From Gammaproteobacteria bacterium (GTDB lineage Bacteria; Pseudomonadota; Gammaproteobacteria; GRL18), in contig JADGDG010000011.1 in the NCBI GenBank assembly GCA_016744995.1, forward strand, positions 62,001 to 126,000: a stretch of 64,000 nucleotides of DNA, given 5' to 3'. The notes under the pieces were generated by a model. That model worked only from the letters and a program-made list of their open reading frames with translations, ran no database searches and was not told where the DNA came from. Position numbers and translations under genes: made by a program. The stretch's first letter is position 1; each line of letters starts with the position of its first letter. Shown here piece by piece: positions 1 through 8,361 of the stretch.

Positions 1-345
1 GCGTATTAAAGTCTCAATCGGGGTCGCCCAATAATCTTTCTTATCCCATAACTCTTTATCTGAAACCCAGTGCATCTGGTTAAAGAAGTCATTCACTGAT
101 TTTATTTTTTCCTGCTCAGACATTCCCAGACTGTGATGAATCAATGCTTCCCAATCAGTAAAGCGCTGATTTGTTGCTTCATCATGCGTGGCATTTATCT
201 GGTGATTGGCTTCAGCCATAAGAAAATCGTATTTATCATTATGATCCTGATGTTCAGCATGAACGCTAATACTACAAAAAGGAGCTGAGATAAATGACAG
301 CTTAACCAGATTTAATGCCAGATATTTTGAATACTTTGCAATCAT
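1..345 (-). CDS. LapG-like periplasmic cysteine protease (transglutaminase-like), N-terminal part only
   Basis: The open frame begins with ATG at 345, preceded by a good AAGGAG site, and runs off the left edge after 115 codons. The first 25-30 residues look like a signal peptide (MIAKYSKYLALNLVKLSF, then a small-residue stretch ending ...SVHAE). Downstream the motif VNDFFNQ followed by KELWDKKDYWATPIETL matches the start of the bacterial transglutaminase-like cysteine peptidase family (DUF920, LapG), which cleaves large adhesins in the periplasm to release biofilm cells. The catalytic Cys-His-Asp residues are beyond the edge, so activity cannot be judged. The partner LapD would be expected further left. 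Identification rests on this one motif region. Confidence 0.75.
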   Translation of the reverse strand, partial: MIAKYSKYLALNLVKLSFISAPFCSISVHAEHQDHNDKYDFLMAEANHQINATHDEATNQRFTDWEALIHHSLGMSEQEKIKSVNDFFNQMHWVSDKELWDKKDYWATPIETLIR

Positions 346-581
346 ACAGTTTCTCCTTTTCCAGAAAACACTCCGAAAATATTAGCTGAGAAAATCATAT
401 TTAAGAAATCCTACTTTTGAGTTTAACACTTGAAAAAAAGCAGACCCTAAGTATTTATACGTAGTTCCACAACAATAGTCAATTTATACTATTTTCTATT
501 TATAATTTTTAATTCAGCTGTTAGCATGAGCATTTATCCTAGAATAATCAGTTCACACATAACACATGGAAAATTAGGCCT

Positions 582-1433
582 ATGAAGCAATATCTTGACC
601 TGTCTCAAAGAATCGTTGATGAAGGTATCTGGATTGATAACAAAAGAACAGGCAAGAGCTGTCTGACTGTCATTAATGCTGATTTGACCTATGATGTTGC
701 TAATAATAAGTTCCCTCTGATCACCACAAGGAAGAGTTTCTGGCGATCTGCAATTGCCGAAATGCTTGGTTATATTCGCGGCTATGATAATGCTGCTGAC
801 TTTCGTAAACTAGGGACTAAAACCTGGGATGCCAATGCCAATGAAAATGCAGACTGGCTTGCCAACCCCTATAGAAAGGGTAGCGATGACTGCGGGCTTA
901 TTTACGGTAAAATCGCTCGAAATTTCCCCAAGCCAGATGGCGGCAGTGTTGATCTGCTTGCTCAGATTGTTGATAACTTATCTAAGGGGATCGACAATCG
1001 AGGCGAGATTTTCACCTTCTATCACCCTGGCGCATTCCACATGGCCTGTCTGCGCCCCTGCATGTACAGTCATCATTTCTCATTGCTGGGTGACACTCTG
1101 TATCTCAACAGTACTCAGCGCTCATGTGATGTTCCATTAGGATTGAATTTCAATATGGTTCAGGTTTATGTACTGCTGGCTTTAATGGCTCAAATCACAG
1201 GCAATAAACCCGGACAGGCCTATCACAAGATAGTGAATGCCCACATTTACGAAGATCAGCTTAAACTCATGCAGGATGTTCAATTAAAGCGTACACCGCT
1301 TCCGGCACCACAATTAAAAATTAACCCCGATATTAAATCCCTGAAGGATCTGGAAACCTGGGTCACTCTGGATGACTTTGAAGTGGAAGGCTACCAGCAT
1401 CATGAGCCCATTAAATACCCTTTTTCAGTTTAG
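582..1433 (+). CDS. thyA: thymidylate synthase
   Basis: Makes dTMP from dUMP using methylene-tetrahydrofolate, in the cytoplasm. The protein has 283 residues, somewhat longer than the 264 of E. coli. The catalytic cysteine is Cys160 in [10 protein letters not shown], and the phosphate-binding signature [13 protein letters not shown] follows. The N-terminal part carries [22 protein letters not shown], typical of the fold. The C-terminus (YPFSV) ends in the usual hydrophobic tail but with SV instead of AV/AI. The region around residues 85-125 is atypical compared with E. coli ([19 protein letters not shown]), so it may belong to a divergent ThyA subgroup. The stop overlaps the stop of the convergent dioxygenase gene by four bases. 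Confidence 0.93.
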   Translation: MKQYLDLSQRIVDEGIWIDNKRTGKSCLTVINADLTYDVANNKFPLITTRKSFWRSAIAEMLGYIRGYDNAADFRKLGTKTWDANANENADWLANPYRKGSDDCGLIYGKIARNFPKPDGGSVDLLAQIVDNLSKGIDNRGEIFTFYHPGAFHMACLRPCMYSHHFSLLGDTLYLNSTQRSCDVPLGLNFNMVQVYVLLALMAQITGNKPGQAYHKIVNAHIYEDQLKLMQDVQLKRTPLPAPQLKINPDIKSLKDLETWVTLDDFEVEGYQHHEPIKYPFSV

Positions 1434-2365
1434 CCCGAATAAATATCATTAACAGATGTCCTTGCAAGACGGGCATAATATCGTGCCCGGTAGATCAGTC
1501 TTTTTTGGTTTTTGCTGTCTTCAAATGCACTTCGATCATGCAAAACATTGTTACTGACCAGCCCCATACCTGATTCAAGCTTACCCTGATAGCTGTATTT
1601 TGAATCCACTTTAAGATAATATTCCAGGCGCATTAATGCTTCCATCACCAGGGGATCATTTTTCCAGATAACATTTTGAGTTCTGATGGTATAACGCATG
1701 TGCAAATCACCTGTCACCGAATCAACGGAAAAAACCGGGCCTGCTTCCTCCTTTCTGGCAATCACTCCATCCCTGCCAATTCTGGGAGGAATAATCATCG
1801 CATCATCAGCCATCAGGGCACGGATAAAATCAGGATTTTCTTGTCTTAATTGAAGATAGATGATTTCATGATCCATTAATCGATTTTCACCGCCTTCAGG
1901 AGCCGGCACCACACAGTGCAGGTTCAAACCATGTATCTGCTTATCGGCGGTATTGTAGTAACCGTCTGTATGCCAGTTAATTGCACGGTTACTATAAGGA
2001 ATGTAATTCTGTCTACTGCCATCATCAACCACTTTTAAAGAGGTCAGGCCTGTTTTATCTGCCAGCCAATTATGATCCAGGTCGATTAATTTGAAAGCTC
2101 GCCCCATTGATAAAGGAATTTCAGGATCAGGATCATCAGCAGTTTTTCCAGCATAAACCACCATATTGGTTTTCTGGCATAAGCTCAGAAGCTTTTGCTG
2201 CTCTGCAACAGATAATGATCTTGGATCGTTCAGCTCAACTACAAGATCACCCAGAGTTTCTGGATAATCCATCAGTTTTGCGTCACGCCATCTGTGGAAT
2301 AAGTCATCATTATCCAGATCAAATGGTGTCTTTATTGGTGCAATTTTTCTATTACTTAAAGTCAT
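1430..2365 (-). CDS. TauD/TfdA-family Fe(II)/2-oxoglutarate dioxygenase-like protein
   Basis: A TauD/TfdA-fold protein. The iron-binding HxD is visible in NWHTDGYYN and the distal His in [10 protein letters not shown], followed by [12 protein letters not shown], which could supply the 2-oxoglutarate-binding Arg. The substrate is unknown; members of this family oxidise taurine, carnitine precursors or other small acids. The frame is open up to an ATG at 2413, but no ribosome site precedes that; a GAGAG about nine bases before the ATG at 2365 makes [12 protein letters not shown] the better start (2374 is also possible). It sits tail-to-tail with thyA with a 4-bp overlap and has no transporter beside it, so context gives no substrate hint. 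Confidence 0.8.
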   Translation of the reverse strand: MTLSNRKIAPIKTPFDLDNDDLFHRWRDAKLMDYPETLGDLVVELNDPRSLSVAEQQKLLSLCQKTNMVVYAGKTADDPDPEIPLSMGRAFKLIDLDHNWLADKTGLTSLKVVDDGSRQNYIPYSNRAINWHTDGYYNTADKQIHGLNLHCVVPAPEGGENRLMDHEIIYLQLRQENPDFIRALMADDAMIIPPRIGRDGVIARKEEAGPVFSVDSVTGDLHMRYTIRTQNVIWKNDPLVMEALMRLEYYLKVDSKYSYQGKLESGMGLVSNNVLHDRSAFEDSKNQKRLIYRARYYARLARTSVNDIYSG

Positions 2366-2516
2366 GATTGTCATCTCTCTATAAACAACAGTCCTTAACT
2401 GCTGCCTATCCATAAATTTGAAGTACTATTTAAATACAATTTAAAAAAAAGGGAATTGATGAAGATCAGGCAATAATTATTTAGGTGGGTTTTATGAGTG
2501 AAAGTTTTATATGTTG

Positions 2517-2906
2517 TTAATAAAAAAGAACTTTATCTAAGATTTTAACCAACTTTTCTTGTTTAAGTGGTTTTTCAACGAAACCATTCATGTGTGCAGC
2601 ACGACATAACAGGCGGATCTCCTCACTGGCAGTTCCCGTGAGAGCATAAATCGGCGCATAAGAGAGTTTTTCTTCCCTGATGATAGTTGCCGCAGCCAGT
2701 CCCCCGACTTCAGGCATTTCCAGATCCATAAAAACCAGTTGAAATTTATTTATTTTACATAAGTCAATCGCTTGCTTGCCATTTTCAGCAAGACTCACAT
2801 CAAAACCCAAATTATCCAACATCTTATTACCAAGCATCAGATTAACCTTGCTGTCATCAACAAAAAGTATTCTTCCTTTGTAGTTTTTTGACTGCTTACT
2901 CATCAA
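2517..2906 (-). CDS. single-domain response regulator (CheY-like receiver)
   Basis: A 129-residue stand-alone receiver domain without output domain. Acidic pair Asp17-Asp18 (FVDDSKVN), phosphoacceptor Asp61 (VFMDLEMPEVGG), Thr90 (ALTG) and Lys112 (VEKPL) are all present, so phosphorylation should work. The MDLEMPEVGG and ALTG forms resemble receivers of hybrid histidine kinases rather than chemotaxis CheY. No kinase is encoded nearby, so the partner is unknown. Start ATG at 2906; a second Met follows directly (MMSKQ). Confidence 0.88.
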   Translation of the reverse strand: MMSKQSKNYKGRILFVDDSKVNLMLGNKMLDNLGFDVSLAENGKQAIDLCKINKFQLVFMDLEMPEVGGLAAATIIREEKLSYAPIYALTGTASEEIRLLCRAAHMNGFVEKPLKQEKLVKILDKVLFY

Positions 2907-3129
2907 TTACTCATTTCGTATGTATTTAACATTAATTGTAGTCTTTATCTTACATTAGTAAAATATTTTTAGCAGTAATTCATATTTTATGTAAATTTTT
3001 CAAAAAAATAGAAAGAGTTCCGTTTTTTTTGCTACAAGGAATGATCAATGATAAACTGATGGGATTAGATATAAAAATTTTATAAAATTATTTTATAATA
3101 ATATGACAAAAGTGACTGGAGAGAGATAA

Positions 3130-3657
3130 ATGGCCGTAAATTCTAATACTAAATTAACCATTATTGCAACAAAAGGAACACTGGACTGGGGCTATCCTCC
3201 ATTTATTCTGGCAAGCACTGCCGCTGCACTTGGCAAAGACGTCTCAATCTTTTTTACCTTTTATGGCTTAAGACTTTTATTAAAAGACACCAGTTCTTTA
3301 AAAGTATCTCCAATTGGTAATCCTGATATGCCTATGAAAATGCCAATGGGACCTGAGTGGTTCAGAGCAATTGACTGGGCACCCAAAATACCTAATGTTG
3401 TATGGCAGATCCCAGGGATTGAAACATTTGCAACCACAATGATGAAAAAGACTATCAAAAATACAGGTGTTGCGCCTTTAGAAGAACTGCGCGATTTATG
3501 TCAGGAAGCAGAAGTTAAATTTCTTGCCTGCCAGATGACTGTTGATCTGTTTGGTTTTGATCAGACAGACTTCATTGACGGCATTGAGTTCGTTGGTGCA
3601 GCAAGTTACTTTGAAGAGTCCAATGACTCAACTTGTACCCAATCACTATACATGTAA
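3130..3657 (+). CDS. DsrE2-type DsrE/DsrF-like protein, copy 1
   Basis: A 175-residue protein of the DsrE/DsrF-like superfamily, DsrE2 branch, whose members act in sulfur transfer with TusA and rhodanese in sulfur oxidisers (family knowledge). Visible hallmarks are IIATKGTLDWGYPPFIL at the N-terminus, GNPDMPM in the middle and the cysteine in FLACQMTVDLFG near residue 138. Ribosome site GGAGAG precedes ATG 3130. No tusA or rhodanese gene accompanies it. The paralogue at 3759-4223 lies convergently just downstream; this copy is longer by an insert after the GNP motif (PEWFRAIDWAPKIPNVV). Residues near the C-terminus (DSTCTQSLYM) add a further Cys that the paralogue lacks. Confidence 0.85.
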   Translation: MAVNSNTKLTIIATKGTLDWGYPPFILASTAAALGKDVSIFFTFYGLRLLLKDTSSLKVSPIGNPDMPMKMPMGPEWFRAIDWAPKIPNVVWQIPGIETFATTMMKKTIKNTGVAPLEELRDLCQEAEVKFLACQMTVDLFGFDQTDFIDGIEFVGAASYFEESNDSTCTQSLYM

Positions 3658-3685
3658 ACATATACCACACAAAAGTACGTGAGAC

Positions 3686-3714
3686 AAAAAAGGGGCTGAT
3701 TCAGCCCCTTTTTT
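3686..3714. terminator. bidirectional intrinsic terminator between the two dsrE2 genes
   Basis: Stem GGGGCTGA/TCAGCCCC (3692-3699 with 3701-3708) flanked by A6 on the left and T6 on the right, so it can end transcription in both directions between the convergent dsrE2 copies. Confidence 0.9.
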
Positions 3715-3758
3715 ATTGTTCCTTATCTATATATTTATGTAGCTGCTGTTCAGAGTGT

Positions 3759-4223
3759 TCAGATATAAAGTGATATATCAGAATCCCCTGCAAAATCAAA
3801 AAAAGCTGAAGCACCTGCATAGGTTACTTCATCCAGAAAGGTATTAATATCCATCTCAAATAAATCAACCGTCATCTGACAGGCAATGAATTTTACCTCT
3901 GCTTCCAAACATAAATCACGAAGCTCATCCAGAGGTACAACACCTTTATCTTCCATTTTCTTTTTCATCATAGACGTCACAAAACGTTGCACTCCAGGCA
4001 GTACCTGAACCAAAACAGGAATAGGGATCGGCATTGGCATCCCGGGATTACCTAAGGGCGAAACTTCAAGATCCAGATTTTTCTGAAGTAGTTTTAAGCC
4101 ATAAAAAGTAAAGAAAATTTCAACCTCATAACCCAGAGCAGCGGCAGTTGAACTTAAAATAAAAGGCGGATATGCCCAATCCAATGTCCCTTTTGTCGCA
4201 ATAATAGCCATTTTTTTATGCAT
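3759..4223 (-). CDS. DsrE2-type DsrE/DsrF-like protein, copy 2
   Basis: A 154-residue paralogue of the convergent gene at 3130-3657. It keeps IIATKGTLDWAYPPFIL, GNPGMPMP and the conserved cysteine in FIACQMTVDLFEMD. It is shorter in the linker after the GNP motif. Its start (ATG 4223, behind a GGGAGAAAT-like site) overlaps the end of lgt by eight bases, so it should be translated from the same transcript as rlmI-like and lgt. The role in sulfur transfer is family knowledge; linkage to a lipoprotein-processing gene gives no extra clue. It ends at the shared bidirectional terminator. Confidence 0.85.
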   Translation of the reverse strand: MHKKMAIIATKGTLDWAYPPFILSSTAAALGYEVEIFFTFYGLKLLQKNLDLEVSPLGNPGMPMPIPIPVLVQVLPGVQRFVTSMMKKKMEDKGVVPLDELRDLCLEAEVKFIACQMTVDLFEMDINTFLDEVTYAGASAFFDFAGDSDISLYI

Positions 4224-5034
4224 TTAGATTTCTCCCACTATTGCTTCCTGTCTGATAGGAGGACCATAGTAAATACAGACCAAGCAACAACATGGGAAAG
4301 GATAAGACCATTCCCATTGTCAACCAGTCCATAGCAATAAAGCCCTTATCACCCATATGTGCATCAGGCTGTCGAACAAATTCTACTAACGAACGAAACA
4401 AACTATAAAAAATTAAAAAAAGACCCGAAACAGCCTTTCGTGGCCGCTCTTTGCTTGAATAAACCCACAATATCACAAACAGAAGAATACCCTCCAATAA
4501 AAACTCATAGAGCATAGAGGGATGCCTGGGTAAACCCAGTGGATCGCTGGGGAAGATCATTGCCCAGGGCAGATCCGTGGGACGCCCCCATAATTCAGCA
4601 TTTATGAAGTTGCCAATACGTCCTGCTGCCAACCCAAAAGGCACCATAACAGCAATAAAGTCAGTAACGGTAAAAAATGTTTTATTATTTTTTCTGGCAA
4701 ATAACCACATTGCAAATAAAACACCAAGGAGACCACCATGAAAAGACATACCGCCTTTTTGCACCTGAAACAGGATCAACGGATCCTGTACAAAATAGCC
4801 CCAGTTGTAAAAAAGGGTGTAACCAATGCGCCCCCCTAGAACGACACCCAGGGCACCATAAAACAGCAGATCATCAATTTGTTCATAATTCCAGTTAACA
4901 TGAGCCTGCTTACTTTTCAGGCGAGCAAAAAACCAGAAACCGGCAAATGCCACAAGATAGGTAATACCATACCAGTGAATTTTTAGCGGCCCGAGAGCCA
5001 GCGCAACAGGATCTATTTCGGGATAGGCTATCAT
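4216..5034 (-). CDS. lgt: prolipoprotein diacylglyceryl transferase
   Basis: Inner-membrane enzyme that attaches diacylglycerol from phosphatidylglycerol to the lipobox cysteine of prolipoproteins. The 272-residue protein is of normal length and strongly hydrophobic with about seven membrane segments. The family signature region is seen as GRIGNFINAELWGRPTDLPWAM, with the upstream GGRIGYTLFYNW and MSFHGGLLG blocks. Its first base coincides with the last base of the upstream methyltransferase (5034) and its end overlaps the dsrE2 start, so the three genes form a tightly packed leftward operon. Confidence 0.96.
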   Translation of the reverse strand: MIAYPEIDPVALALGPLKIHWYGITYLVAFAGFWFFARLKSKQAHVNWNYEQIDDLLFYGALGVVLGGRIGYTLFYNWGYFVQDPLILFQVQKGGMSFHGGLLGVLFAMWLFARKNNKTFFTVTDFIAVMVPFGLAAGRIGNFINAELWGRPTDLPWAMIFPSDPLGLPRHPSMLYEFLLEGILLFVILWVYSSKERPRKAVSGLFLIFYSLFRSLVEFVRQPDAHMGDKGFIAMDWLTMGMVLSFPMLLLGLYLLWSSYQTGSNSGRNLNA

Positions 5035-6230
5035 CAGGCAGGCGTCACTCTGGAAATAAAAGATTTAATGTAGGCGGTTTCCGGTAAAGCAGGATGAATA
5101 GGATGATCAGGGCTTTGGTGGCCCTGTTCCAGGATCTGAACAAAACGATCCACATGACGAGCAGCCCCCTGAATTTGCTGCACCAGAGTATCAACCGGCA
5201 TGTGGTGGGAACAGGATGCAGTGACTAGCAAAGCATCACGTGTGCAAAGTTGCATCGCCATTTGGTTGACACGTCGATAAGCATTCAGACCCTCTTTAAA
5301 ATCTTTTTTCCGTTTGATAAAGGCTGGAGGATCAACAATGACAATATCAAACTTTTCTCTTTCATTACGCAGGTGTTTAAGCACATCAAACACATTACCC
5401 TGAATACTGCTAATGTGCTTAAAATCATTCATCTCTGCACTGCTGTCCAGCCAGTCAAGTGCCTGCTCTGAAGCATCAACGCAAAAAACTTCACTGGCAC
5501 CCGCCGCCGCTGCTTCCAGTCCCCAGGCACCAACATAAGAAAATAAATCAAGTACTCGTTTATCTTTTGCATAAGTCTGAACTCTGGCACGATTCATACG
5601 ATGATCATAAAACCAGCCGGTTTTTTGGCCTTTTTCTAAGTCCACTTGAAAACGGGTTTCATTTTCTTCTATTTCAGTCAGACCAGACAGGTTTCCTAAA
5701 ACCACTTCACTATAGAGATCCAGACCTTCCAACTGTCTCATTTTTACATCATTCCGTAAGAGGATAACGGATGGTTTCAACACTTTTTCCAATGCTTCTA
5801 TAAGAGACTGACGCTGTTGCTCCATCCCAGCAGTGCTGATCTGAACAACCAGCGTATCATTAAAGCGATCCACAACAACTCCCGGCAACAAGTCACTTTC
5901 ACCAAAGATAAGCCGATAGAACGGTTTGGAAAATAAACGCTCCCTAAGGGAGAGGGCAATTTTAATGCGGTGCACAAACAGAGAACGATCCAGTAATATG
6001 CTCGTTTTCCGGCTGATAATTCTTGCACAGATTAAAGAATGCGGGTTGATATAAGCAACACCAAGGGGTTTTCCCTGAGAAGACAGAATAACAACCTGCT
6101 CACCTGCGGTAAAATTTTTAAGTGATGTTTTTTGGGTATCAATTTCATTACTATAGACCCAAAGATGGCCTTGATTTATTCGACGCTCCTGACCTTTTTT
6201 AAGATACACAGAAGCTAATTCATTACTCAT
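5034..6230 (-). CDS. rlmI: class I rRNA large subunit methyltransferase, RlmI-like
   Basis: Likely S-adenosylmethionine-dependent cytosine-5 methyltransferase acting on 23S rRNA (RlmI methylates C1962 in E. coli). The 398-residue protein has the N-terminal PUA-like domain (LKKGQERRINQGHLWVYSNEI), the middle EEI-type domain ending TGWFYDHRMNR, the SAM loop VLDLFSYVGAWGLEAAAAGA and motif IV IVDPPAFIKRKKDF, plus the late SCSHHM motif. Alternative assignments within the same family (RlmK-like) are less likely. First gene of the lgt-dsrE2 operon; a hairpin and the csp gene lie just upstream. Confidence 0.88.
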   Translation of the reverse strand: MSNELASVYLKKGQERRINQGHLWVYSNEIDTQKTSLKNFTAGEQVVILSSQGKPLGVAYINPHSLICARIISRKTSILLDRSLFVHRIKIALSLRERLFSKPFYRLIFGESDLLPGVVVDRFNDTLVVQISTAGMEQQRQSLIEALEKVLKPSVILLRNDVKMRQLEGLDLYSEVVLGNLSGLTEIEENETRFQVDLEKGQKTGWFYDHRMNRARVQTYAKDKRVLDLFSYVGAWGLEAAAAGASEVFCVDASEQALDWLDSSAEMNDFKHISSIQGNVFDVLKHLRNEREKFDIVIVDPPAFIKRKKDFKEGLNAYRRVNQMAMQLCTRDALLVTASCSHHMPVDTLVQQIQGAARHVDRFVQILEQGHQSPDHPIHPALPETAYIKSFISRVTPA

Positions 6231-6328
6231 ACTTATTTGGGCTCATTTCGGGTGGGAGATAGTTGGCTAAACAGGAGCTAATGATAGCACATATAGGCTG
6301 GGTGAGTAACTTAAGGATAAGATTTATA

Positions 6329-6357
6329 GCAGGCAGGATTGAGTAATCCAGCCTGCT
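6329..6357 (-). terminator. hairpin after the cold-shock gene
   Basis: Thirteen-base arms (AGCAGGC plus GGATT, with one unpaired base) at 6329-6341 and 6345-6357. On the minus strand, downstream of csp, the T-run is weak; on the plus strand TTTT follows directly. Probably a terminator of modest strength. Confidence 0.55.
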
Positions 6358-6382
6358 TTTGAACGCTTGAACGTTTTAGAAG

Positions 6383-6604
6383 TTAATGAGCTTCACTCAG
6401 TGATATGACATCTTCAGCCTGCAGACCTTTTTGCCCGGAGACCAGATTAAATTCAACATCTGAACCCTGCTTTAAAGTACGATATCCATCACCTCGAATT
6501 GAACGAAAATGAACAAATATATCATCGTGCTCTTCAATAACAATAAAACCAAAGCCTTTGGCATTATTAAACCATTTAACAGTTCCTACTTCTCGTTTTT
6601 CCAT
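6383..6604 (-). CDS. cold-shock-domain protein (CspA family)
   Basis: A 73-residue single cold-shock domain that binds single-stranded RNA/DNA. RNP1 (KGFGFI) and RNP2 (DIFVHF) are both intact, and VGTVKWFNNAKGFGF is the classic start. The ribosome site GGGGA sits seven bases before the ATG. A hairpin directly upstream of that site (see 6633-6666) suggests a structured leader, as is common for this family. Monocistronic. Confidence 0.95.
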   Translation of the reverse strand: MEKREVGTVKWFNNAKGFGFIVIEEHDDIFVHFRSIRGDGYRTLKQGSDVEFNLVSGQKGLQAEDVISLSEAH

Positions 6605-6922
6605 TTTTACATCCCCAACAAAGAAAAAATAACCGGTGACAGTAACGATGACATCCAGGTCACCAGTCTAAAAGGCACATAACCTTCAGACACTTCAATT
6701 TATACGCCCATCAATTTGCTTATGCAATATGGCAAAATAAAAATATTGTGTAAAAAAAAGAATTTGTAGTACTGGTATGACATATTGCCAATAAAATTAA
6801 TTTTTTTTATTCATATTATAAATATAATAGCTGTTCACAGGAAGTTAAGATTGGCGTTAGAAGTGTCGACAAAGGCAGGCAGCTCTAGGAGTTCAGGAAA
6901 TATTTCATTATTTAAGTAATAA
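6605..6922. other. AT-rich intergenic region upstream of csp
   Basis: No convincing gene is visible. It should hold the csp promoter and leader. The stretch 6715-6830 is very AT-rich with several A/T runs; besides the leader hairpin I see no repeat or RNA gene. Confidence 0.5.
6633..6666 (-). promoter_or_regulatory. hairpin in the leader of the cold-shock gene
   Basis: On the minus strand CTGGTGAC and GTCACCGG form an 8-bp stem (with one G-T pair) around a loop, about 20 bases upstream of the GGGGA ribosome site. Cold-shock mRNAs often use leader structure to control translation; whether this one does is inference. Confidence 0.4.
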
Positions 6923-6946
6923 AAAACCCGAATAAAATTCGGGTTT
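6923..6946 (-). terminator. terminator of the pfkB/gcv operon
   Basis: Stem AAAACCCGAAT/ATTCGGGTTTT, with a T-run (TTTTTTATT) following on the minus strand. It lies about 45 bases past the pfkB stop and is the first intrinsic terminator found at the end of the operon. Confidence 0.85.
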
Positions 6947-6992
6947 TCCCAGCCATAAACAATGACAAAAATAGGTTAAAAATCAATCAAAA

Positions 6993-7925
6993 CTAAAAGC
7001 TCATATCAAAAACTGACTGGAAACGAGCTTTAAATTCATCCATTGTAAACTGATGATTTTGAGTACCATGGTGTTCGATCTTAATTGAACCTAGCAGACT
7101 GGCAATACGACCGGTTATTTCCCAGTCAAGGTTATTCATCAGACCGTATAACAAACCACTACGAAATGCATCACCACAGCCAGTGGGATCATTCAACTGT
7201 TTTGCTGTAACTGCCGGGATCATAATACTATTATCTTTAGTGACAATTTCTGCACCTTCACCACCACGGGTAATAATCAGAGCTTCCACCTGAGCAGCAA
7301 CTTCTGCAGGACTCATACCCGTTTTATCCAGCAGCATCTGCATCTCATAATCATTCACTGTCAACCAGGTCGCCTGCTCAAGAAAAAGCTTTAGCTCCTC
7401 TCCACCAAACATCGGCATTCCCTGACCGGGATCAAAAATAAATGGAATGTCCGCTTCTTTAAATTGCCGTGCATGTTCAATCATACCGTCACGTCCATCT
7501 GGTGACACAATACCAATCGTGGCCCCTGATGCATCAGCCACTTTATTCTGATGTGATTCGCTCATCGCGCCCGGGTGAAAAGCAGTGATCTGGTTATCAT
7601 CCTGATCAGTTGTAATAAAGGCCTGTCCGGTGTAACTCTTTTCAATTTCTGTCAGATGTTTCTGGGAAATTCCACATTGATTCATCCATTCAGCATAGGG
7701 AGTAAAATCTGATCCGATGGTTGCCATTGGCATCACATCTCCTCCAAGGAGATTCAACGTGTAGGCAATATTACCCGCACAACCGCCAAATTCACGCCGC
7801 ATATCCGGCACTAGAAACGAGACATTCAGCATATGAATTTTGTCTGGTAAAATATGATTTTTAAAGCGATCTGGAAAAACCATAATATGGTCAAATGCAT
7901 ATGAGCCGCAAATAAGAGCCGTCAT
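6993..7925 (-). CDS. PfkB-family sugar/nucleoside kinase
   Basis: ATP-dependent kinase of the ribokinase/adenosine kinase family. With the start at ATG 7925 (site AAGGAA) it has 310 residues: MTALICGSYAFDHIMVFPDRF. The open frame extends further upstream, but that part is a low-complexity Leu/Phe/Asn run with no support. Substrate-side motif REFGGCAGNIAYTLNLLGG and the ATP-side motif DPTGCGDAFRSGLLYG with its catalytic Asp are present. The substrate cannot be fixed from sequence; adenosine or a sugar are both possible. It follows dgkA after 76 bases and precedes the operon terminator, so co-transcription with the glycine cleavage genes is plausible. Confidence 0.85.
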   Translation of the reverse strand: MTALICGSYAFDHIMVFPDRFKNHILPDKIHMLNVSFLVPDMRREFGGCAGNIAYTLNLLGGDVMPMATIGSDFTPYAEWMNQCGISQKHLTEIEKSYTGQAFITTDQDDNQITAFHPGAMSESHQNKVADASGATIGIVSPDGRDGMIEHARQFKEADIPFIFDPGQGMPMFGGEELKLFLEQATWLTVNDYEMQMLLDKTGMSPAEVAAQVEALIITRGGEGAEIVTKDNSIMIPAVTAKQLNDPTGCGDAFRSGLLYGLMNNLDWEITGRIASLLGSIKIEHHGTQNHQFTMDEFKARFQSVFDMSF

Positions 7926-8001
7926 AATATTCCTTTGTATTGATATTTGAGCGTTAAATGTTAAAAAATAATTAAATAAATAGTTAAATAAAAATAAATA
8001 G

Positions 8002-8361
8002 TTAAGTAAATAGAATAAAAATCCAGACGACAGCAGCATTAACCATGGCTAAAAAAACTGCGGCAGAGCCCATATCTTTTGCTCTGCCAGAGAGTTCATG
8101 ATGTTCTGAGCCAATGCGATCAACCACTGCTTCTAATGCTGAATTTATAATTTCTGCAATCAGTATAACAAACAGACTGGCAATCATAAGGGCAGATTCA
8201 AGCCCTGTCACGCCCAGCCATATTGCCAGGGGGACTAAAAATAGTCCCAGAATTAATTCCTGACGAAAAGCCGCTTCATGTTGATAAGCTGCGCTTAAAC
8301 CTTGCCATGAATAACCCGCCGCTGCAATAATCCGTGCTATGCCTGTTTTACCTGGTTTCAC
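8002..8361 (-). CDS. dgkA: diacylglycerol kinase
   Basis: Small inner-membrane kinase that recycles diacylglycerol to phosphatidic acid. The 119-residue protein has three membrane segments and the family signature [29 protein letters not shown], preceded by AEIINS with the catalytic Glu. Its ATG at 8361 overlaps the gcvPB stop by four bases, so it is translationally coupled to the glycine decarboxylase genes, an unusual neighbourhood. Confidence 0.95.
   Translation of the reverse strand: MKPGKTGIARIIAAAGYSWQGLSAAYQHEAAFRQELILGLFLVPLAIWLGVTGLESALMIASLFVILIAEIINSALEAVVDRIGSEHHELSGRAKDMGSAAVFLAMVNAAVVWIFILFT

Noticed and set aside
7926-8039. Upstream extension of the PfkB kinase
   Set aside because: Low-complexity Leu/Phe/Asn run from AT-rich DNA; the family start and AAGGAA site are at 7925.
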